This document shows, one piece after another, positions 15,104 through 23,743 of a stretch of 52,541 nt of DNA (the stretch's first letter is position 1; each line of letters starts with the position of its first letter). Origin of the DNA: Streptomyces termitum (lineage in GTDB: Bacteria > Actinomycetota > Actinomycetes > Streptomycetales > Streptomycetaceae); NCBI RefSeq assembly GCF_014650175.1, contig NZ_BMUL01000027.1:2219-54759 (forward strand), given 5' to 3'. Made by a program: the position numbers and the translations under genes. The notes below the pieces were generated by a model. That model did no database searches. It was given only the letters and a program-made list of their open reading frames with translations, and was not told the DNA's origin.

Positions 15104-17059
15104 TCAGCCCACGTGGACGTGGGGGCGGAGCTCCGGATCGGGCTCCGCCTCGCGCAGCACCTCGCGGGTGACCGGCGCGATCTCGCCGTGGCCGAAGAGG
15201 AAGAAGCGGAAGAAGTTGGCGAAGGGATTGCCCTCGGTCCACTCGAAGTAGATGTGCGGACGGGTGCCGGTGAGGTCCCGGGCGTGCAGCAGCAGGGCCG
15301 CGAGGGAGTTGGAGACCGAGGAGGACTCCAGGGTGAGGACGCGGTAGCGGTCGTGCAGGACCTCGCCCCGGACGGTCAGCGCGGCCTCGAACTCGGACGG
15401 GTCGGTGACGGTGACCTCGACGAAGACGAAGTCGTCCGAGGCGGGCAGCTCGTTGTCGGTGCGGATCTGCTCCAGCTTGTGCCGGTACTCGGCCTCGTCC
15501 CGCCGCAGCGGCTTGTTGGCGGCGAAGCGGGGCGTGCGGTGCGCGATGTCCCGGATGAACCGCTCGGCCAGCTCGTCCAGCTCGATGTGGGTGACGCGCA
15601 GCTCGAAGAGCCGGCCGAGCCGGGAGAGGAACGAGACCAGCATGATGCCCGCGATGAAGCAGGCGCCGATCTTCACGCCGTCCGGGCGCTCGATCACGTT
15701 GAGGACGGTGGTGTAGAGGAAGACGGCGGCGATCGCCCCGAAGCCGATCGTCCAGCGCTTCTGGCGGGCCTTGCGGGCGGCGATGGTCACCGCGATGGCC
15801 GCCGAGGAGATCAGCACCAGGACGCCGGTGGCGTACGCCCCGCCCTGCGCGTCGACGTCCGCGTCGAACAGCCAGGTGACGAGGAAGGCGATCAGGGTGA
15901 AGACCAGCACCATCGGCCGGACGGCCCGCGCCCAGTGCGGGGCCATGCCGTACTTGGGCAGGTAGCGCGGCATCAGGTTGAGCAGTCCCGCCATGGCGGA
16001 GGCGCCCGCGAACCACAGGATCGCGATGGTGGAGACGTCGTAGACGGTGCCGAAGGCGCTGCCGAGGTAGGCGTGGGCGAGGTAGGCGAGCGCCCGCCCG
16101 TTGGCCTGGCCGCCGGGCTCGAACTCCTGGTGCGGGATGAGCACGGTGGTGATGAAGCTGGTGCAGATGAGGAAGACGCTCATGATCAGCGCGGCGGTGG
16201 TGAGCAGCTTCTTCGTGTCGCGGATCCGGCCGGCGGGCCGCGCCTCGGTGTCCTCCGGGTCGCCCTTCACGTGCGGCATGACGGCGACGCCGGTCTCGAA
16301 GCCGGAGAGGCCGAGCGCCAGCTTGGGGAAGACGATCAGCGCGACGCCGACCATCACCAGGACGTTGCCGTGCTCCTGGGTGAGGGCCGCCGTCCAGTCG
16401 GTGACCACGTGCCCCTGGGTGATCACCTGCCACAGGCCGGTCGCCACCACCACGGCGTTGAGCGCCAGATACGTCCCCACCAGGGCGACGGCGACGCCGA
16501 TGGCCTCCAGGAAGCCCTTCATGAAGACCGCGCCGAGCAGCGCGATCAGCACCATCGTGATGATCAGCTGCTTGTCGTGCAGGGCGGCGTTGAGGTGCGG
16601 GTTCTCCACCAGGTGGGTGGAGGCGTCGGCCGCCGACAGGGTGATCGTGATGAGGAAGTCGGTCGCCGCGAACCCGAGCAGGGTCAGCACGAACAGCTTG
16701 CCCTTCCAGAACGACAGCAGCCGCGACAGCATCGCGATCGAGCCCTCGCCGTGCGGGCTCTCCTCCGCGACCCGCCGGTAGACCGGCAGCGCCCCGGCGA
16801 GCGTCACGACCACCAGGACGACGGTGGCGACGGGGGAGAGGAGGCCGGCCGCGAGGGCGGCGATGCCCGGCTGGTAGCCGAGGGTGGAGAAGTAGTCGAC
16901 ACCGGTCAGGCACATCACCCGGTACCAGGGCTGGCCCTTGTGCCCGGCGTCCGGCGCGGGCTCCACGGGCCGCGAGGGTCTGCCCCTGCCCATGTCGGAC
17001 AGGCCCTCCAGCATCCACGCGCGCAGCTTGCTCGTGCGCGTCTCGTTCGAGGGGGACAT
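15104..17059 (-). CDS. APC-family amino acid permease with C-terminal cytoplasmic domain
   Basis: The 651-residue protein has about 12 hydrophobic segments, the first near GVDYFSTLGYQPGIAALAAGL (the APC helix-1 glycine break), up to residue ~480. A soluble tail of ~170 residues follows, with HIELDELAERFIRDIAHRTPRF at its start. Such actinobacterial members are annotated as amino acid or cation/amino acid permeases. The substrate is unknown. No transport partner is adjacent. Confidence 0.82.
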   Translation of the reverse strand: MSPSNETRTSKLRAWMLEGLSDMGRGRPSRPVEPAPDAGHKGQPWYRVMCLTGVDYFSTLGYQPGIAALAAGLLSPVATVVLVVVTLAGALPVYRRVAEESPHGEGSIAMLSRLLSFWKGKLFVLTLLGFAATDFLITITLSAADASTHLVENPHLNAALHDKQLIITMVLIALLGAVFMKGFLEAIGVAVALVGTYLALNAVVVATGLWQVITQGHVVTDWTAALTQEHGNVLVMVGVALIVFPKLALGLSGFETGVAVMPHVKGDPEDTEARPAGRIRDTKKLLTTAALIMSVFLICTSFITTVLIPHQEFEPGGQANGRALAYLAHAYLGSAFGTVYDVSTIAILWFAGASAMAGLLNLMPRYLPKYGMAPHWARAVRPMVLVFTLIAFLVTWLFDADVDAQGGAYATGVLVLISSAAIAVTIAARKARQKRWTIGFGAIAAVFLYTTVLNVIERPDGVKIGACFIAGIMLVSFLSRLGRLFELRVTHIELDELAERFIRDIAHRTPRFAANKPLRRDEAEYRHKLEQIRTDNELPASDDFVFVEVTVTDPSEFEAALTVRGEVLHDRYRVLTLESSSVSNSLAALLLHARDLTGTRPHIYFEWTEGNPFANFFRFFLFGHGEIAPVTREVLREAEPDPELRPHVHVG

Positions 17060-17216
17060 GGGGGCTCCAGGGCTGTCCGGACGGGGTTCTCGGGCCCGAG
17101 GGGGCCGAGAGGGGCCGACGGGCCGGGTCAGCCTAAGCAGCGGCGGAGGTGCCGGTCCGCGTCCGCGCGTCAGAGATGCGTCAAGATCCCCCGGCCGGGC
17201 GTCGGAAACCTCACAA

Positions 17217-17354
17217 GGTGCCGTCCGTCACGGCCCCGACCCTGGCTTTCCCAGGTGCCGTCGCCACGGCCCGGCCTCCGCTTTTCCCGCTGCCGTCCGC
17301 TTTTCCCCGGTGCCGTCCGTCACCGCCCGGCCTCCGCTTTTCCCGGGTGCCGTC
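17217..17354. repeat. Tandem ~37-bp repeat array
   Basis: Three full units (17217-17253, 17254-17288, 17309-17345), one short unit (17289-17308) and the start of a fifth. The consensus begins GGTGCCGTCCGTCAC and ends CCTCCGCTTTTCCC. The array runs up to the stop of the CorA-like gene and lies upstream of the permease start. Confidence 0.85.
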
Positions 17355-18444
17355 AGAGCCAGCCGTTGCGGCGGAAGCCCCGGTGGAGGAGGAGGCAGGC
17401 GGTCGCCATCACGCCGAGGACGGCCGGGTAGCCGTAGGTCCACCCCAGCTCCGGCATGTGCGTGAAGTTCATGCCGTACACCCCGCACACCATCGTCGGC
17501 ACGGCGACGATCGCCGCCCAGGCGGTGATCTTCCGCATGTCCTCGTTCTGGGCGACGGTCACCTGCGCCAGGTGCGCCTGGAGCACCGAGTCGAGGAGGG
17601 CGTCGTACGAGCCGATCTGCTCGGTCGCGCGGGCGAGGTGGTCGGTGACGTCCCGGAAGTACGCCCGGATCTCCGGGTCCACCAGCGGCGTCGGCCGGGT
17701 CGCCAGCGAGGCCAGCGGGCGGGCCAGCGGGGCGACCGCCCGGCGCAGCTCCAGCAGCTCCCGCTTGAGCTGGTAGATCCGCTCGGCGTCGCCCCGGCCC
17801 GCCTGCCCGGAGAAGACGGCGTTCTCGATCGCCTCCAGGTCGCTGCGGACCGCGTCCGTGACGGCCAGGTAGTCGTCCACCACGTGGTCCGCTATGGCGT
17901 GCAGCACCGCCGAGGGACCCTTGGCGAGCTGCTCGGGCCGCGCCTCCAGCGCCTCGCGCAGCGGCCCGAGCGAGCCGTGCCCGCCGTGCCGGACGGTGAG
18001 CACGAAGCCGGGTCCGACAAAGGCCATCAGCTCGCCGGTGTCCACCACCTCGCTGGTCGCGGTCAGCTCCTCGTGCTCGACGTACCGGACCGTCTTCAGG
18101 ACGGCGAACAGCACCTCGTCGTACGCCTCGACCTTCGGCCGCTGGTGGGCGTGGACCGCGTCCTCGACGGCCAGCGGATGCAGCCCGAGCGGCTCGGCGA
18201 GGGCCGCCAGCTCCTTCTCGTCCGGCTCGTGCAGGCCGATCCACACGAAGCCGCGCCCGGCCCGGCGCACGGACCGCAGCGCGTCCTCGACGCCGGTGCC
18301 CCGGACCGGCCGGCGCACCCCGTCGACGTACGCCACGCAGTTCACGACCGCGCTGCCGAGCGGCGAGCGGGCCGGGTGGCTCAGGTCCACGGTCCGCCGG
18401 TGGGTCCGGCGGACGGCGGTGCGCAGGCGCTGGATCACGGACAC
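17353..18444 (-). CDS. CorA-like magnesium/cobalt transport protein
   Basis: The 363-residue protein has the CorA plan: a soluble N-terminal domain, a long stalk helix and two C-terminal membrane helices. The YGMN ion-selectivity motif (VCGVYGMNFTHMPEL) follows the first helix. It is a paralogue of the corA gene at 51272-52360. The GTG at 18444 is chosen for the GAAGGAG seven bases upstream; the longer open frame to 21600 crosses other genes. The 3' end runs into the repeat array. Confidence 0.88.
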   Translation of the reverse strand: MSVIQRLRTAVRRTHRRTVDLSHPARSPLGSAVVNCVAYVDGVRRPVRGTGVEDALRSVRRAGRGFVWIGLHEPDEKELAALAEPLGLHPLAVEDAVHAHQRPKVEAYDEVLFAVLKTVRYVEHEELTATSEVVDTGELMAFVGPGFVLTVRHGGHGSLGPLREALEARPEQLAKGPSAVLHAIADHVVDDYLAVTDAVRSDLEAIENAVFSGQAGRGDAERIYQLKRELLELRRAVAPLARPLASLATRPTPLVDPEIRAYFRDVTDHLARATEQIGSYDALLDSVLQAHLAQVTVAQNEDMRKITAWAAIVAVPTMVCGVYGMNFTHMPELGWTYGYPAVLGVMATACLLLHRGFRRNGWL

Positions 18445-18542
18445 GGCGGGACTCCTTCGGCGGGCCGGTGGCGGGACCGGGGGGTCAGTCTGCCACCGGG
18501 CCCCGGGGGAGGTCGCCGGATTCCGGACGGTTCCCCCGGGGG

Positions 18543-19874
18543 TCAGCCGGCCGCCGGGGCCGGGCCGAGGACGCGGTCGAGGTACGGGTTGGACAGCACG
18601 CCCGCCGGGTCGAGCGCGTCGCGCAGGGCGACGAAGTCGTCGAACCGCTCGTAGCGGGGCCGGAGTTCGTCCACGCCGAGTTCGTGCATCTTGCCCCAGT
18701 GCGGCCGGCCGCCGTAGGAGCCGAGGATCCGCGCGCAGGCGTCGAAGTACCGGCGGTAGGGCATCCGGTGGTACTGGTGGAAGGCGATGTAGCAGCTCTC
18801 CCGGCCGTGCGCGGTGGAGAGCCAGATGTCGTCGGCGGCGGTGAAGCGCACCTCCAGCGGGAACGACACCCGCTCGTCGTGGGCGTCGATCCAGGCCCGG
18901 ATCTCCCGCAGCGCCTCGGCCGCGTGGGCGCGCGGGATCGCGAACTCGCCCTCGTGGAAGCGGACGTCGCGGACCGAGGCGAAGATCCGGTACGAGTGGT
19001 CGGTCCAGGTCCGGGAGGACATGGCGCGCGCCGCGAAGCGGGTGATCGGCGGCACCAGGCCCGGCACCCGGGTGCCGAGCCGGTTGAGGAGCTCGAAGCC
19101 GGGGCCGCTGACCGCCTCGTCGAGGCGCCGGGAGAAGGCGCCGATGGGGGCGAGGGGCGCGTCGCCGGGCAGCCGGCGGAAGCGGCGGGTGAGCGTGGTC
19201 TCGCTGTGCGGGAACCAGAAGAACTCGAAGTGGTCGTTCTCCTCGACGAGTTCGTCGATCCGGCCGAGGGTCTCGGCGACCGGCAGGGCGGTGTCCCGGG
19301 CGTGCAGGGCGTAGAGCGGCACGGTCTGGAGGGTGACCCGGGTGAGGACGCCGAGCGCGCCGAGGCCGACCCGGGCCGCCGCGAAGAGGTCGGGCCGCTC
19401 GGTCGGCGAACAGGTCGTCACCGTCCCGTCGGCCAGGACGAGTTCGAGGGCGCGGACCTGGGTGGCGATGCCGCCGAAGCCGACGCCGGAGCCGTGGGTG
19501 CCGGTGGAGATGGCGCCGGAGACGGTCTGCCGGTCGATGTCGCCCATGTTCTCCAGGGCGAGGCCGTGCGAGGCGAGCAGCGGGTTCAGCTTCCACAGCG
19601 GCATCCCGGCGCCGACGGTGACGAGCCCGGTCTCCGGGTCCACCGCGTGCACCGCGTCCAGCCGGTCGAGGCGGAGCTGCACGCCGGGGGCGACGGCGAC
19701 GCCGCTGAAGGAGTGCCCGGAGCCGACCGGCTTGACCCGCAGCCCGTCCCGCACCGCGTCCCGCACGGCGGCGGCGACCTCCTCGGTGTGCGCCGGGTGG
19801 CGGACGCGGCGGGGGCGGACCTCCTCGTTCCCGGCCCAGTTGCGCCACACGCCGTTGTTCTCGCTGCTGCTCAT
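18543..19874 (-). CDS. FAD-dependent sugar-lactone/alditol oxidase
   Basis: The 443-residue flavoprotein of the vanillyl-alcohol-oxidase fold has the N-terminal PP-loop with the GSGHSFSGVA motif, where the His may bind FAD covalently. GAISTGTHGSG is the second FAD contact. The C-terminal D-arabinono-1,4-lactone oxidase domain has HWGKMHEL near its active site. It probably oxidises a sugar, lactone or polyol with O2. It diverges from the amino acid deaminase gene across a large inverted repeat. Confidence 0.85.
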   Translation of the reverse strand: MSSSENNGVWRNWAGNEEVRPRRVRHPAHTEEVAAAVRDAVRDGLRVKPVGSGHSFSGVAVAPGVQLRLDRLDAVHAVDPETGLVTVGAGMPLWKLNPLLASHGLALENMGDIDRQTVSGAISTGTHGSGVGFGGIATQVRALELVLADGTVTTCSPTERPDLFAAARVGLGALGVLTRVTLQTVPLYALHARDTALPVAETLGRIDELVEENDHFEFFWFPHSETTLTRRFRRLPGDAPLAPIGAFSRRLDEAVSGPGFELLNRLGTRVPGLVPPITRFAARAMSSRTWTDHSYRIFASVRDVRFHEGEFAIPRAHAAEALREIRAWIDAHDERVSFPLEVRFTAADDIWLSTAHGRESCYIAFHQYHRMPYRRYFDACARILGSYGGRPHWGKMHELGVDELRPRYERFDDFVALRDALDPAGVLSNPYLDRVLGPAPAAG

Positions 19875-19976
19875 GCCGGGCGTTCCTCTCGGGCCGACGG
19901 GGGCCGGACGGGCCAGGGGCCGGACGGGTCAGGGGCGGGCGGAGGGTTACCCCCGGTTCTCGTTGTCCGGAAGGGT

Positions 19977-20035
19977 GGACTTGGTCAACCGTCCAAGTCA
20001 AGGGTCCCGGAGCCTTGACTTGGACGCATGACCAA
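19977..20035. promoter_or_regulatory. Multipart inverted repeat between divergent genes
   Basis: A 13-bp perfect dyad (GTCCAAGTCAAGG 19991-20003 with 20013-20025) sits inside a 7-bp one (TTGGTCA 19981-19987 with TGACCAA 20029-20035). GGACTTGG at 19977 adds a third half-site. It lies between starts at 19874 and 20185. A TetR gene lies one gene downstream at 21494. Confidence 0.6.
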
Positions 20036-20184
20036 GAGACCGTGACGGCGTCGCCACCGGCCCGCCCCGGCCCCGCACCCGGGCCCCGCACGGGCCGGCG
20101 CGGCCCCGCACGGCCCCCGCCGGGGCCGCGCCCAGCCCCTCGTACGAAGGTCCCCGCACGCAGGTCCACGAAAGGCCGCCCACC

Positions 20185-21432
20185 ATGGCAAGCGCCCGCC
20201 CCGAAGCCGCCGCCCCGCCCGTGCCGCGCCCCGCGGGCTTCGCCGACCTGGAGAAGGCGACCGCCGGCCTCCAGCCGCCCTTCGCCGTCGTCGACCTCGG
20301 CGCCCTGCGCGCCAACGCCGCCCAGATGGTCCGCCGGGCCGGCGGCAAGCCCGTCCGCCTCGCCAGCAAGTCGCTGCGCTGCCGGGCCCTGATCGACGAG
20401 GTGCTGGCCCGCCCCGGCTTCTCCGGCGTCCTCGCCTTCACCCTCCCCGAGGCGCTCTGGCTCGCCTCCCACGACCCCGCCCTCGACGTCCTCGTCGGCT
20501 ACCCCACCGCCGACACCGACGCCCTCGCCCGGCTCGCCGCCGACACGGACGCCGCCGCCCGGATCACCGTCATGGCCGACTCCCCGGAGCAGCTCGACCT
20601 CCTCACCGAGGCCGCCGCGGCCGCCGGACCGGACGGCCCGCCGCTGCGGGTCTGCCTCGACCTCGACGCCTCCCTGCGCCTCCTCGGCGGCCGCGTCCAC
20701 CTCGGGATGCGCCGCTCCCCGCTGCACGCCCCCGAGCAGGCCGCCGCGCTGGCCCGCGCCGTCGTCGCCCGCCCGCGTCTGAGGCTGGTCGGCGTCATGG
20801 CGTACGAGGGGCAGATCGCGGGCGTCGGCGACGCCCAGCCCGGCCAGGGGCGCCCGATGCGCACCGCCGTCCGCGTGGTCCAGCACCTCTCCGCCCGCGA
20901 ACTGCGCGCCCGCCGGGCCGCCGCCGTCCGCGCCGTCCGGGCGGTCGCCCCGCTGGAGTTCGTCAACGGCGGCGGCACCGGCAGCCTGGAGTCCACCTCC
21001 GCCGAACCCGCCGTCACCGAACTCGGCGCCGGCTCCGGGCTCTACGCCCCCGCCCTCTTCGACCACTACCGCGGCTTCAGCCCGCTGCCCGCCGCCTACT
21101 TCGCGCTCTCCGTGGTCCGCCGCCCCGCCCCCGGCCACGTCACCGTCCTCGGCGGCGGCTGGACCGCCTCCGGCGCCCCCGGCCCCGACCGGCTCCCCGT
21201 CCCCGTCCACCCGGCCGGGCTCAGCCTCACCGGCACCGAGGGCGCGGGCGAGGTGCAGACCCCGCTCACCGGGCCCGCCGCCGACGGCCTGCGGGTCGGC
21301 GACCGCGTCTGGTTCCGGCACGCCAAGGCGGGCGAACTGTGCGAGCGGGTGGACGTCCTGCACCTCGTCGAGCACGACCGGGTGGTCGGCACCGTCCCCA
21401 CCTACCGGGGCGAGGGCCTGGCCTTCCTGTAG
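20185..21432 (+). CDS. PLP-dependent amino acid deaminase/aldolase (alanine-racemase fold)
   Basis: The 415-residue protein has the alanine-racemase-type TIM barrel: FAVVDLGALRANAAQM, the probable PLP lysine in RLASKSLRC (near residue 59), and LVGVMAYEGQIAG. The D-threonine aldolase-like C-terminal domain has FVNGGGTGSLEST and the metal-binding FRHAKAGELCER. Relatives act on D-threonine or D-serine-type substrates or deaminate amino acids. It is followed 62 bp later by a TetR gene. Confidence 0.82.
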   Translation: MASARPEAAAPPVPRPAGFADLEKATAGLQPPFAVVDLGALRANAAQMVRRAGGKPVRLASKSLRCRALIDEVLARPGFSGVLAFTLPEALWLASHDPALDVLVGYPTADTDALARLAADTDAAARITVMADSPEQLDLLTEAAAAAGPDGPPLRVCLDLDASLRLLGGRVHLGMRRSPLHAPEQAAALARAVVARPRLRLVGVMAYEGQIAGVGDAQPGQGRPMRTAVRVVQHLSARELRARRAAAVRAVRAVAPLEFVNGGGTGSLESTSAEPAVTELGAGSGLYAPALFDHYRGFSPLPAAYFALSVVRRPAPGHVTVLGGGWTASGAPGPDRLPVPVHPAGLSLTGTEGAGEVQTPLTGPAADGLRVGDRVWFRHAKAGELCERVDVLHLVEHDRVVGTVPTYRGEGLAFL

Positions 21433-21493
21433 TCCCGCCCGCCGGGCCCTGCGATACGTTGACCGCACCCGCCCCGTCCCGAGGAGCCCGCCG

Positions 21494-22153
21494 ATGCCCC
21501 GACTCTCCGCCGACGAGCGCCGCGAGCAACTGGCGGAGGCGGCGATCCGGGTGATGATCCGCGACGGGGTCGCCCGGACCACCACCCGGGCCGTGGTCAC
21601 CGAGGCGGGGGTGCCGCTCGGCGCCTTCCACTACTGCTTCCGCTCCAAGGAGGAGCTGTTCCAGACCGTCATCGAGCGGATCATGGAGCGCAACCTGCCG
21701 CCGGGGGACCTGGCCCCTCCCGAGGGCGCCACGCCCTTCGAGGCGGTCCGGGCGATCCTGCGGGCGTACTGGGAGCAGGTCCGGGCCCGCCCGGCCGAGC
21801 ACCTGGTGACGTACGAGGTGACCCAGTACGCGCTGCGCAGCCCCGGTCTCGCCGACCTGGCGCGCCGCCAGTACCGCCACTACCTCGACGTGAACGCCGC
21901 CCACCTGGAGGCGATGGGCCGGGCGGCCGGGCTGGCCTGGACGGTGGAGCTGCCGGTCCTCGCCCGGCACGGCCTCGGGGTCCTCGACGGCCTCACCCTG
22001 ACCTGGCTGATCGACCGCGACGACGCGCAGGCGCTGGCCGCGCTGGACGAGTACGCCCGCTACCTCGCCTCGGTCGCCGTGCCGCTCCCGGCGGCCGGGC
22101 GGCCCGGCGGCGCGGGGGTCAGCGGTCCTCGGCGGGGGTCCGCGTCTCCTTGA
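21494..22153 (+). CDS. TetR-family regulator
   Basis: The 219-residue protein has the HTH REQLAEAAIRVMIRDGVART and VPLGAFHYCFRSKEELF and a C-terminal ligand domain. GAGGAG precedes the ATG. It probably regulates the upstream deaminase and perhaps the divergent oxidase through the inverted repeat at 19977-20035 (inference). Its last 35 bp overlap the 3' end of tatA on the other strand. Confidence 0.85.
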   Translation: MPRLSADERREQLAEAAIRVMIRDGVARTTTRAVVTEAGVPLGAFHYCFRSKEELFQTVIERIMERNLPPGDLAPPEGATPFEAVRAILRAYWEQVRARPAEHLVTYEVTQYALRSPGLADLARRQYRHYLDVNAAHLEAMGRAAGLAWTVELPVLARHGLGVLDGLTLTWLIDRDDAQALAALDEYARYLASVAVPLPAAGRPGGAGVSGPRRGSASP

Positions 22154-22328
22154 CGGTGTAGGTGGCGGCCGGCTCGCGGGGGCCGTCGCCGGCCTTCATC
22201 TCGCGCGTCTCGGCCTTGAGGATGCGGGTCGCCTTGCCCGCGCTGCGGATCAGCTCCGGGAGCTTCTTCGCGCCGAGCACCACGACGACGACGAGCAGCA
22301 GGATCGCGATCTCGCTGAGACCGAACAT
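22119..22328 (-). CDS. tatA: Sec-independent translocase subunit TatA
   Basis: The 69-residue protein has the TatA plan: a membrane helix (GLSEIAILLLVVVVVLGAKKLPEL), a hinge and an amphipathic helix rich in Lys and Arg, then a short charged tail. TatA oligomers form the passage for folded proteins carrying twin-arginine signals. No tatB or tatC is nearby, so it is probably an accessory copy. The motif TCTAC-N6-GTAGA lies 46 bp upstream. It overlaps the convergent TetR gene by 35 bp. Confidence 0.88.
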   Translation of the reverse strand: MFGLSEIAILLLVVVVVLGAKKLPELIRSAGKATRILKAETREMKAGDGPREPAATYTVKETRTPAEDR

Positions 22329-22373
22329 GGGGACTCTCCTGGCCGGGCGGGACGGTGGTCGGACGGGCGACAA

Positions 22374-22389
22374 TCTACAGGGGAGTAGA
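22374..22389. promoter_or_regulatory. TCTAC-N6-GTAGA dyad upstream of tatA
   Basis: TCTACAGGGGAGTAGA is one of three copies of this dyad in the window, each 46-87 bp before a leftward small gene (others at 28725 and 29404). Confidence 0.55.
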
Positions 22390-22857
22390 AGAACCGGGTA
22401 GGGCCGCCCCCCCCGAACGATGGCCGTCGTCCGGGTGCCCCGGGCGAGCACCCGGGAAAGGGCAGGCGGACGACAGGTGAAGACGCGGGACGCCGCCGAC
22501 GCGGGCAGGGCGAACCGGAGGCCCGGGTCCTCACGGCGGTACGGACCGGCGACGGCCCGGTCACCGCCACCGGCGTCCGCGAACGCCTCGCCCCCACCAC
22601 GGTCCTCACGATCCTGATACCCGGGGACCGCCCCCGGCCACGGCTCGGTGGGCGCCCCTGACCCCGGCCCCGGCCGTCGTACGGATTCCGCCCCCGGGTG
22701 ATACGGGCGTGGGCCCCGTCCCGTACGAGGAGGGCGCGCCCGCCCGCCCCGACCGGCCCGGGGCGGCCCGCCACGAGTCGCGGAAGGCCGTCCCGTGCCG
22801 TCCAATGGCAGGGCGGACCGGGGCCGGGCGGAGCCGGGCCGAGTCGGGAGGCGCGGG
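22390..22857. other. Intergenic stretch between tatA and the BrkB-like gene
   Basis: About 470 bp with open but unconvincing frames, rich in CGG and GGGCC. The last 25 bp contain the GGGAGG site of the next gene. No hairpin with a T run, no RNA gene and no repeat were recognised. Confidence 0.45.
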
Positions 22858-23733
22858 ATGTCGTGGGCGAGCCGGGTGCGGAGCCTCCGGTCCGGCGCCG
22901 AGAGGCGCTTCCCGGTGCTGGCCGGACTGACCGAGCGGCTGGTGGACGGCAACCTCCTGGACGCCGGCACCCGGCTCGCCGCCCAGGCGTTCCTGGCCTC
23001 CGTGCCGCTCCTGTTCGCCTTCGCCGCCTTCGCCCCGGCCGCCGTCCGCGACCAGCTCCGCGACTCCCTGCGCGCCATGTTCGGCCTCACCGGCGCCTCC
23101 GCCGCCGAGTTCCAGCGGGTCCTCGGCGGCGGCGCCCCCGACGAGGTGCGGGAGACCACCGGCGCCATCGGCGCCCTCATCGCCCTCGTCTCCGCCACCA
23201 GCTTCAGCCGGGCCATGGCCCGCGTCTGCGAGCGGGCCTGGGGCCTGCCCCGGGCCCGCACCCGGATCGCCGCCTGGCGGTGGGCGGCCTGGCTGTTCTT
23301 CCTGCTCCTCGTCGTCTTCCTCCAGGCGCCCATCCGCGACGGCTTCGGCGCCGGCGCCTGGCTGGGCGTGCCGCTCTTCTTCGTGCTCGCCACCGGCGTC
23401 TGGCTGTGGACCCAGCACCTCCTGCTGGCCAAGCGCGTCGCCTGGCTGCCGCTGCTGCCCGGCGCCCTCCTGGGCGCCGCCGCCTCCACGGCCCTCGGCA
23501 TCACGGCCCCGCTCTACATGCCGACCGCGTTCGACCGGGCCCTCTCCGAGTACGGCTCCCTCGGCCTGGTGCTGACCCTGCTCTCCTGGCTGATCGCGGT
23601 GTGCGGGGCGGTGACCTTCGCCCTGACCATCGGAGCCGTACTCGCCAGGGAACCCCCGCTCGACCGCTGGTTCGACCCGGCCCGCCACCCCGGCCGGGCC
23701 CCGGCGTCCGGGGCGGAACCGGACGGCGGCTGA
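22858..23733 (+). CDS. YihY/BrkB-family membrane protein
   Basis: The 291-residue integral membrane protein has about six hydrophobic helices and the family features GTRLAAQAFLASVPLLFAF near the N-terminus and SEYGSLGLVLTLLSWL near the C-terminus. The family is often called YihY/virulence factor BrkB; its molecular role is not settled. The ATG at 22858 has GGGAGG upstream. An upstream ATG at 22795 would add an Arg/Gly-rich leader without a ribosome site. Confidence 0.8.
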   Translation: MSWASRVRSLRSGAERRFPVLAGLTERLVDGNLLDAGTRLAAQAFLASVPLLFAFAAFAPAAVRDQLRDSLRAMFGLTGASAAEFQRVLGGGAPDEVRETTGAIGALIALVSATSFSRAMARVCERAWGLPRARTRIAAWRWAAWLFFLLLVVFLQAPIRDGFGAGAWLGVPLFFVLATGVWLWTQHLLLAKRVAWLPLLPGALLGAAASTALGITAPLYMPTAFDRALSEYGSLGLVLTLLSWLIAVCGAVTFALTIGAVLAREPPLDRWFDPARHPGRAPASGAEPDGG

Positions 23734-23743
23734 CGCCCCGGGG

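Noticed and set aside
17217..17354. CRISPR-like array
   Set aside because: The repeats are contiguous without spacers of unique sequence and no cas genes are present.
17353..21600. A 1415-residue frame on the minus strand
   Set aside because: Only the last 363 residues are CorA-like; the rest is out-of-frame sequence of two other genes.
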